A DNA stretch of 11,849 bases, from assembly GCA_029212275.1 (NCBI GenBank), contig JARGOI010000006.1, forward strand, positions 1 through 11,849, written 5' to 3'. Positions 6,799 to 11,849 of the stretch are shown piece by piece. Both the position numbers and the translations under genes were made by a program. The notes beneath the pieces were generated by a model. The model made no database searches. It was not told the DNA's origin and saw only the letters and a program-made list of their open reading frames with translations. Source of the stretch: Thalassolituus sp. Its GTDB lineage: Bacteria; Pseudomonadota; Gammaproteobacteria; Pseudomonadales; Oceanobacteraceae. How positions within the stretch are numbered: the stretch's first letter is position 1; each line of letters starts with the position of its first letter.

Positions 6799-7459
6799 AC
6801 AGCAGATAAATTTCTATCTTGACGAATTCAAGCCTCCTCAGTTTCCTGAGGATCTACGGTTTATATTAACAGGCTATGCTGCCAGTTTAATATTTTTCTT
6901 TTTATTAAGTATTGGCCTGACAGTCAATATGAAAAGCCAAGAAAGTCGATTTGAAAAAGTTAAGAGTCGTTACGCTCAGATTGAGCAAGAAGTTGCTAAC
7001 CTAGAAAAAGAACGTCCCCCAGTCGAGATAAATGCTGCACTGTCCGAACAGCGGGATGAATATCGTTCCGATTTGGAAAGCGCCAGACAAATATTGCGCT
7101 ATTTGTCATATACCGAACTTCAACAAAGTCGTTCATTCACAAACCTAGTAGAAGAGTTAGGGCAACAGAATATCTCAGGTGTTTGGTTGGATACGTTTAA
7201 ATTTGATGATGCAGGAGAAAATCTAACGCTAGAAGGCTTTACTGATGATCCATCAAAAGTATCGCAATATGCCGACAGTTTATTGAAAAGAAACAGTTAT
7301 AAAAATTATGCATTTCGAGTAGTTGATATTAGTAAAGATGAAAAGACCGGTTGGATAAAATTTAAATTAGACACACGCTTTCCCGAAGATAAAGAACCTA
7401 GTGGTGAAAAAACAAAAGCCAAAAGTGCCGAAATGTTGTTAAGTGAGGCTAGGTTATGA
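6782..7459 (+). CDS. PilN-like inner-membrane alignment protein (MshI2)
   Basis: Bitopic inner-membrane protein of 225 aa. The short cytoplasmic N-terminus contains QINFYLDEF (residues 8-16), reminiscent of the INLLP motif by which PilN contacts PilM. A membrane helix spans about 28-48 (LTGYAASLIFFFLLSIGLTV). It is followed by a charged coiled coil (about 50-95) and a small periplasmic domain (about 115-205) of the PilN/GspL ferredoxin-like type, then a Lys/Glu-rich tail. AGGAGG lies at 6765-6770, inside the end of mshI, 11 nt before the ATG, so the 17-base overlap implies coupled translation. It also overlaps mshJ by four bases (ATGA). The family name MshI2 is used in Shewanella-type operons; I leave the symbol blank because PilN-like naming varies. 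Confidence 0.8.
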   Translation: MNWQAKQQINFYLDEFKPPQFPEDLRFILTGYAASLIFFFLLSIGLTVNMKSQESRFEKVKSRYAQIEQEVANLEKERPPVEINAALSEQRDEYRSDLESARQILRYLSYTELQQSRSFTNLVEELGQQNISGVWLDTFKFDDAGENLTLEGFTDDPSKVSQYADSLLKRNSYKNYAFRVVDISKDEKTGWIKFKLDTRFPEDKEPSGEKTKAKSAEMLLSEARL

Positions 7460-8124
7460 CAAATTTATGGTGGGAGAATAAATCGATAGTGCAATTTTTA
7501 GAGCACTATCGTGCCATGAGCCAACGCGAAAGGAATTTAACGCAAGCAACGATACATATAGTGTTTGCGACAGTGATCAGTGCTTTTATCGTATTGCCAC
7601 TAATGAAGTCCGGTACTGCTCTGCGTACACAGTCGAATGAAACTGAAACGAATCTGGCGCGCATGGAAACCCATTTGCAGCGTTTAAGAAGTTCACCACT
7701 CATCGATTTAAACGAGTCCGTAAGGGACGATCTGAATCGAGTGAAAAGCCAACTAGAAACAATGGAAGAGCGTATACGTGGCGTGACGCAAAATTTAGTT
7801 TCTGCTGGGAGTATGCCAGAAGTTTTAGAAAAAATGCTCACTGAGGAAAGCAACCTTAAGTTAGTCAGTTTAAAAAATAACCCTAGTGAGAATGTTGCTA
7901 AAGACAGTGAAGAATTTCGTAAAGTGAGCTTATATCGTCATGCGGTTCGCGTTGAGCTCATATCTGACTATCCTTCTATTATAAGTTATCTAAAACGGCT
8001 AGATGATTTACCTTGGAAACTCTATTGGCAAACATTGAAATATAATGTTGAAGAATATCCAGAAGGAAGACTACAAATAGAAATTTATACACTCAGCGCG
8101 CGTGAGGAAATTCTCAGTGAATAA
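7456..8124 (+). CDS. mshJ: MSHA pilus biogenesis protein MshJ (PilO/GspM-like)
   Basis: Bitopic inner-membrane protein of 222 aa. The N-terminus is polar and charged (FLEHYRAMSQRERNLTQ), resembling the start of GspM and MshJ proteins. It is followed by a membrane helix at about 32-50 (IHIVFATVISAFIVLPLM), a coiled coil rich in Arg, Glu and Leu (about 58-115), and a C-terminal PilO-like periplasmic domain with YPSIISYLKRLDDLPWKLYW at about 174-193. This last motif (a Tyr-Leu-x-x-Leu run followed by WKLYW) is typical of MshJ. It should pair with the preceding PilN-like protein to form the periplasmic alignment ring that supports the secretin. GAGG lies 7 nt before the ATG within the preceding coding sequence. 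It overlaps the PilN-like gene by four bases and mshK by eight. Confidence 0.86.
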   Translation: MTNLWWENKSIVQFLEHYRAMSQRERNLTQATIHIVFATVISAFIVLPLMKSGTALRTQSNETETNLARMETHLQRLRSSPLIDLNESVRDDLNRVKSQLETMEERIRGVTQNLVSAGSMPEVLEKMLTEESNLKLVSLKNNPSENVAKDSEEFRKVSLYRHAVRVELISDYPSIISYLKRLDDLPWKLYWQTLKYNVEEYPEGRLQIEIYTLSAREEILSE

Positions 8125-8455
8125 GCGACTAATTATAAGCTTTATTTGTGCATTTCTTATTTCCTCGGTTGCTAATTCAGCAGATCCTATGCGGCCTCCT
8201 AATGCGCAAAAAAAATCAATGGATCAAGTGGCAAGACAACCCCAGAAAATTCTTAATTTACAGCAAATAATGATTTCAAAAGATATACGTAAAGCAGTCA
8301 TTAATGGTGATGTTATCAACGAAGGCCAAATAAAGAAAGGCATTCGTCTTGTTAAAGTTAAAAAAACTGGCGTAGTGATTTTCTATGCTGGAAGTCAACG
8401 AGAATTGTCTTTGATAAATGTTACAAAGTCATCTACAGAACAAGGATCAATGTAA
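8117..8455 (+). CDS. mshK: MSHA pilus biogenesis protein MshK (PilP/GspC-like)
   Basis: Small periplasmic protein of 112 aa, counterpart of PilP/GspC, which bridges the inner-membrane complex to the secretin. A signal peptide covers residues 1-21 (LIISFICAFLISSVANS, probable cleavage ANS|AD), followed by DPMRPP at 23-28, a signature seen at the mature N-terminus of MshK proteins. The mature part resembles the HR/pilotin-contact fold, with LQQIMISKDIRKAVINGDV and the KKTGVVIFYAG strands. An in-frame GTG exists at 8102, but the GTG at 8117 is preferred because GAGGAAA (8104-8110) lies 6 nt upstream of it and it gives a clean signal peptide. Either way the start is GTG. The gene overlaps mshJ by 8 bases and mshL by 1 (TAATG). 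Confidence 0.82.
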   Translation: MNKRLIISFICAFLISSVANSADPMRPPNAQKKSMDQVARQPQKILNLQQIMISKDIRKAVINGDVINEGQIKKGIRLVKVKKTGVVIFYAGSQRELSLINVTKSSTEQGSM

Positions 8456-10029
8456 TGCAAAAATTCATACATTTTATATTAACAAGTATTCAAGCATGTT
8501 TGTTGATAATTGCAGTTCTGTTGGTTTCTGGGTGTAGTAATTTTTTAGAGAAAGATAAAGTAAAAACTAATTCCTTTTGGCAACCTTTAAAGGCAGAAGA
8601 AAGAAAGGAAAACGTTATTGCTGCAGATAATGCTGTTGAAATAGTCTCTGTGCCAGAAACACTAGATCAGCGGTTTGATGTGTTTGCTGATAATGTTCCA
8701 GCAGTCGCATTCTTTAACAGTTTGGTAGATGGCACTAAAGAGAATATTATTATTCACCCAGCAGTGTCTGGGAATATATCGTTGACAATGAAAAATGTTA
8801 ATTTACACGATGTATTGTCTGCGTCTCGTGATATTTATGGTTATGGATTTAAACGCTCAGATTATGGAGTACAAATTTTACCTAAGTCGCCACAAACGCG
8901 CATGTTTCCAATTAATTATTTAAACGTTAAACGCTCAGGTCGTTCTGGTATGAAAGTCAGTAACGGGTCCCCTGTGGATGTATCATCCAGTTCTGATTCT
9001 GGTAGTACATCGACTACTTCCTCGACTAATTCTTCAGAAGTTGAAACGTTTACTGGGTCTGAATTTTGGACTGAGTTACAACAAACATTGATATTGATTT
9101 CTGGTCAATCAGAAAATACGCAAGTCGTGGTCGATTCTCATGCTGGTATGGTTATCGTCAAGGCCATGCCAGAAACCATGAATCAAATACAAGAATATTT
9201 ACAACGTTCTGAACTGATCGCGCAACGCCAAGTACTTATTGAAGCAAAAATCGTCGAAGTATCACTGAATGATAGTTTCCAGGCGGGTATCAGTTGGGAC
9301 AGCTTGTTATATCAAGGTAAAACCACTAATGTCCTTGCAGAACAAGGGTCAAACCCTCTGAACATTGGAGACTTGGGTGGCCTATTCTCGATGAATATTA
9401 ATAGTGGTGATTTTAACGGTGCATTAAATCTGTTAGCAGAACAGGGTGATGTTAATGTGTTATCAAATCCTCGCATTGCCACCGTTAATAACCAAAAGGC
9501 GGTGATAAAAGTCGGTAGTGATGAATTCTTCGTCACTGATATTAAAAGTACTACGACAGCAACGGTCACCGGAACATCTGATACACCAGAAATCGAATTA
9601 ACTCCTTTCTTTTCTGGCATTGCGCTAGATGTGACGCCTCAGATCAGTGCCGATAATGAGATTATATTGCACATTCATCCCACGGTTACTGATGTTGAAG
9701 AAAAAATAAAAGTTATTCAATTGAATGATCAAGAATACAGCTTGCCATTGGCGTTGAGTTCCGTACGAGAAACAGACTCTATCATTAGAGCAAAGTCAGG
9801 ACAGATCGTTATTATCGGTGGATTAATGCAAACTAAAACTCGAGAACGCATCGCTAAGGTTCCTTTTTTAGGCGACATCCCTTTGCTTGGATACTTATTT
9901 AGACAAACACGTCAGGAAACGGTTCAGAACGAGTTAGTCATATTATTACAACCTAAAGTAATTGAAAGTGCGATTGATCAAGCGCAAATAGATAATCTGA
10001 ATAACCGATATCAAGATATGTTTTATTAA
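8455..10029 (+). CDS. mshL: MSHA pilus secretin MshL (outer-membrane lipoprotein)
   Basis: Outer-membrane pore of 524 aa through which the pilus exits. The lipoprotein signal ends in the lipobox LVSGC with Cys27. A secretin/TonB short N-terminal (STN) domain lies at about 73-145 (FDVFADNVPAVAFFNSLV onwards). Residues 177-194 are a low-complexity linker with 15 Ser/Thr of 18, followed by an N1-type domain at about 200-255 (TQVVVDSHAGMVIVKAMP). The secretin core is at about 255-510: QVLIEAKIVEVSLNDSFQAG, then VLSNPRIATVNNQKAVIKVG from 335, and the signature VPFLGDIPLLGYLF at 469-482 ending in ELVILLQPKVI. The ATG overlaps the mshK stop by one base and AGGA at 8443-8446 serves it. The first part of the gene is markedly AT-rich. 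After the stop there are 34 bp to mshE, with no mshM or mshN. Confidence 0.95.
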   Translation: MQKFIHFILTSIQACLLIIAVLLVSGCSNFLEKDKVKTNSFWQPLKAEERKENVIAADNAVEIVSVPETLDQRFDVFADNVPAVAFFNSLVDGTKENIIIHPAVSGNISLTMKNVNLHDVLSASRDIYGYGFKRSDYGVQILPKSPQTRMFPINYLNVKRSGRSGMKVSNGSPVDVSSSSDSGSTSTTSSTNSSEVETFTGSEFWTELQQTLILISGQSENTQVVVDSHAGMVIVKAMPETMNQIQEYLQRSELIAQRQVLIEAKIVEVSLNDSFQAGISWDSLLYQGKTTNVLAEQGSNPLNIGDLGGLFSMNINSGDFNGALNLLAEQGDVNVLSNPRIATVNNQKAVIKVGSDEFFVTDIKSTTTATVTGTSDTPEIELTPFFSGIALDVTPQISADNEIILHIHPTVTDVEEKIKVIQLNDQEYSLPLALSSVRETDSIIRAKSGQIVIIGGLMQTKTRERIAKVPFLGDIPLLGYLFRQTRQETVQNELVILLQPKVIESAIDQAQIDNLNNRYQDMFY

Positions 10030-10063
10030 TATTTTTTCATGTTAGATCGAAATCGGAATTTTT

Positions 10064-11779
10064 ATGGATAATCATACAATTAAAAAAGTACGTGTCGGCG
10101 ACCTTCTTTTAGAGCGCAAGCTTATTAATGAAGAGCAGCTTGCAAAAGCGCTTACTGAACAAAAACGTGGCGGAAAAAAACTAGGTAAAGCCATTACTGA
10201 TCTCGGCTTTATTAGTGAAATCGATTTATTACAAGAGTTATCTAAGTATTTTGGTTATCCATATATTGAACTAGCGCGTTTCCGCTTAGATTCTTTGTTG
10301 GTTTTGCGTTTGCCTGAGATAAAAGCTCGTCGCTATCGCTGTATATTATTGTCTGAAAATGCCGACGGATTTTTAGTAGGTATGTCTGATCCAACGGATT
10401 TGATGGCAATTGATGATCTTCAACGTACGTTGAAAGGTCAAGTCAACCCTGCGTTTGTTCAAGAGCAAGAGCTGCTAGGAATTTTAGATACGGTTTACCG
10501 TAGTCAAGAAAAAATGGCCAGCATTGCTGGGGAGCTTGCAGGTGAATTACAAAGCAGTGATTTTGATATTAATGCACTAGTATCAGCTTCTGATACTAGT
10601 GAAGCGCCAGTTGTACGTTTGTTACAAAGCTTGTTTGAAGACGCGGTTCAAGTGAAAGCTTCGGATGTACATATTGAACCTGAAGAAACTCAATTAAGAA
10701 TTCGATTGCGCGTCGATGGTGAGTTACAAGAGCAAGTAGTGAACGAACGCCGAGTAGCTTCGGCGTTGGTATCTCGGCTTAAAATTATGTCGGGTTTAGA
10801 TATTTCGGAAAAGCGTTTACCCCAAGATGGGCGTTTTAATATTCGTGTTAAAAATCGCAATATCGATGTTCGTTTGTCTACGATGCCTGTCCAGTTTGGT
10901 GAATCCGTGGTAATGCGTTTGCTTGATCAAAGCAATGGTATTCTTAGTATGGATACTTTAGGCATGAATGCTGAAACTCGTTCTCGCTTCGAATATTTAA
11001 TTACTCGTCCACATGGTTTGATTCTGGTAACGGGTCCCACTGGTTCTGGTAAAACAACGACATTGTACGCGGCATTAAATCTTCTTAATCGCCCTGAAAA
11101 GAAAATTATTACAGCAGAAGATCCAATCGAATATCGTTTACCACGTATTAATCAGGTACAAATTAATAGTAAGGTTGGCTTGCAATTTTCAACTGTATTA
11201 CGTGCTGCGTTACGACAAGATCCTGACATCGTTTTAATTGGTGAGATGCGCGATCAAGAAACCACAGAAATTGGTTTACGTGCCGCCATGACGGGTCACA
11301 TGGTGTTGTCAACGTTACACACCAATGACGCGCTATCGACCCCAGCACGATTGATTGATATGGGCGTTGATAGTTATCTAGTGGCATCTTCAGTAAGAGC
11401 AGTGCTGGCTCAACGATTGATTAAAAAATTATGCTCGTATTGTGCTCAAGATCATACCCTCGACCCGCAGCAGCATATCTGGGTAGAGCGATTGATGGAA
11501 GGTGCTGGCCAAGTTCAGTACCGACATGGTCGAGGCTGTCACCACTGTCAAAATACAGGTTATCAAGGCCGGATCGGGATTTATGAATTACTGGAGATGG
11601 ACAGTGCCATGGCTTCAGCATTGCGCGTCGGTGATATGCAAGGATTCATGGAAGCAGGTCGTCGATCGTCACATTATCGACCTTTAGCCATATCGGCGTT
11701 AGCAAAGGCTAAAGAGGGTATAACCTCTATCGAAGAAGTCTTCCGAGTTGCGGTGTCTCTGGATGGAGAAGATATCTAA
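10064..11779 (+). CDS. mshE: MSHA pilus assembly ATPase MshE with c-di-GMP-binding N-terminus
   Basis: Cytoplasmic hexameric GspE/PilB-family motor of 571 aa that drives pilin polymerisation. The N-terminal MshEN domain carries two 24-residue motifs, 10-33 (RVGDLLLERKLINEEQLAKA then LTEQ) and 39-62 (KLGKAITDLGFISEIDLLQE then LSKY), separated by five residues. This is the layout shown to bind cyclic di-GMP in Vibrio cholerae MshE. The first motif keeps the Arg and Gln ends; the second has Lys and Tyr there. The ATPase core has Walker A GPTGSGKTT at 324-332, the Asp box EDPIEYRLPRINQVQIN near 354, Walker B around Glu394 (VLIGEMRD), and the His box TGHMVLSTLHTND. Four cysteines, 457/460 and 492/495, form the zinc-binding tetracysteine motif. 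The ribosome site is weak (CGGA), unlike its neighbours. A perfect inverted repeat lies in the interdomain linker. Confidence 0.96.
   Translation: MDNHTIKKVRVGDLLLERKLINEEQLAKALTEQKRGGKKLGKAITDLGFISEIDLLQELSKYFGYPYIELARFRLDSLLVLRLPEIKARRYRCILLSENADGFLVGMSDPTDLMAIDDLQRTLKGQVNPAFVQEQELLGILDTVYRSQEKMASIAGELAGELQSSDFDINALVSASDTSEAPVVRLLQSLFEDAVQVKASDVHIEPEETQLRIRLRVDGELQEQVVNERRVASALVSRLKIMSGLDISEKRLPQDGRFNIRVKNRNIDVRLSTMPVQFGESVVMRLLDQSNGILSMDTLGMNAETRSRFEYLITRPHGLILVTGPTGSGKTTTLYAALNLLNRPEKKIITAEDPIEYRLPRINQVQINSKVGLQFSTVLRAALRQDPDIVLIGEMRDQETTEIGLRAAMTGHMVLSTLHTNDALSTPARLIDMGVDSYLVASSVRAVLAQRLIKKLCSYCAQDHTLDPQQHIWVERLMEGAGQVQYRHGRGCHHCQNTGYQGRIGIYELLEMDSAMASALRVGDMQGFMEAGRRSSHYRPLAISALAKAKEGITSIEEVFRVAVSLDGEDI
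10575..10601 (+). repeat. Perfect 12-bp inverted repeat with 3-nt loop inside mshE
   Basis: CACTAGTATCAG (10575-10586) and CTGATACTAGTG (10590-10601) are exact complements around the loop CTT. In frame it encodes part of ALVSASDTSEA, the poorly conserved linker (about residues 171-180) between the N-terminal domains and the ATPase core. No T-run follows, so it is not an ordinary terminator. It could be an RNA structure in the msh transcript, a protein-binding dyad or an insertion footprint. Confidence 0.8.
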
Positions 11780-11849
11780 TGGCGGTATTCATCTACAAAG
11801 GTCGGGATAATAATGGCCAGAGTTCGGATGGCCATATAGATGCAGGAAA
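11779..11849 (+). CDS. mshG: MSHA pilus platform protein MshG (PilC/GspF-like), 5' end only
   Basis: Only the first 23 codons are in the window: MAVFIYKGRDNNGQSSDGHI followed by DAG. The pattern of an N-terminal aromatic-Tyr-Lys-Gly-Arg strand, then a Gly-Gln turn and Gly-x-Ile-x-Ala, is the standard start of PilC/GspF inner-membrane platform proteins. The ATG overlaps the mshE stop by one base (TAATG), implying coupled translation. Gene order in MSHA operons (mshE then mshG) fits. The platform protein would bind the MshE hexamer and hand pilin subunits to the growing fibre. Confidence 0.88.
   Translation, partial: MAVFIYKGRDNNGQSSDGHIDAG

Noticed and set aside
7506..7853. Antisense open frame of 115 codons inside mshJ
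   Set aside because: It lies wholly opposite a recognisable gene, resembles no family I know, and has no ribosome site or promoter; it is a reverse-strand shadow.
8102..8116. Earlier GTG start for mshK at 8102
   Set aside because: It has no ribosome site before it, whereas GAGGAAA at 8104-8110 is well placed for the GTG at 8117, which also begins a clean signal peptide.
9312..9620. Antisense open frame of 102 codons inside mshL
   Set aside because: It is opposite the conserved secretin core and has no coding features of its own.
10746..10767. 8-bp inverted repeat AACGCCGA / TCGGCGTT with a 6-nt loop in mshE
   Set aside because: About two such 8-bp repeats are expected by chance in this window, and it encodes the conserved RRVASAL region, so protein constraint is a sufficient explanation.
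1..11849. Mobile element, CRISPR array, toxin-antitoxin pair, tRNA or undescribed defence system
   Set aside because: No transposase, integrase, spaced direct repeats, tRNA-like cloverleaf or unexplained gene cluster was seen; nearly all coding space belongs to recognised housekeeping or MSHA pilus genes.

Overview
The window reads as an ordinary, gene-dense piece of chromosome from a gammaproteobacterium of moderate to low GC. The conserved order ctpA-envC-gpmI | yibN-secB | trmL is a housekeeping neighbourhood known from Pseudomonas and relatives. The attached MSHA-type (mannose-sensitive haemagglutinin) pilus operon is typical of aquatic and marine gammaproteobacteria. An Oceanospirillales- or Cellvibrionales-like marine bacterium is a plausible guess, but the sequence alone does not fix the genus.

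Layout. Positions 1-3920 (minus strand) hold gpmI, envC and ctpA, transcribed right to left. gpmI (cofactor-independent phosphoglycerate mutase) overlaps envC (activator of division amidases) by four bases. ctpA (S41 carboxy-terminal processing protease) lies 137 bp further on and runs off the left edge without its C-terminus. A 223-bp divergent spacer carries the gpmI and yibN promoters. On the plus strand come yibN (membrane-anchored rhodanese) and secB (export chaperone). They are separated by 132 bp with a hairpin where grxC sits in many relatives. secB ends in a strong bidirectional terminator shared with the convergent trmL (tRNA wobble 2'-O-methyltransferase, minus strand).

From 5854 to the right edge (plus strand) lies the first half of an MSHA pilus operon: mshI (PilM-like), an mshI2/PilN-like gene, mshJ (PilO-like), mshK (PilP-like), mshL (secretin lipoprotein), mshE (assembly ATPase with a predicted c-di-GMP-binding N-terminus) and the first 23 codons of mshG (platform protein). 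Most of these genes overlap by 1-17 bases, which suggests translational coupling. The products should build an inner-membrane alignment complex (MshI/I2/J/K), an outer-membrane pore (MshL) and a cytoplasmic motor (MshE acting on MshG). mshM and mshN, which sit between mshL and mshE in Vibrio and Shewanella, are absent. Pilin genes would be expected beyond the right edge.

I see no mobile element, CRISPR array, tRNA or rRNA, and no clear undescribed multi-gene system. The most interesting unexplained signals are small: a perfect 12-bp inverted repeat inside mshE, three copies of an 8-bp motif in the trmL-mshI spacer, a hairpin overlapping the mshI ribosome binding site, the compact msh gene set, and a strongly AT-rich stretch at the mshK/mshL junction.
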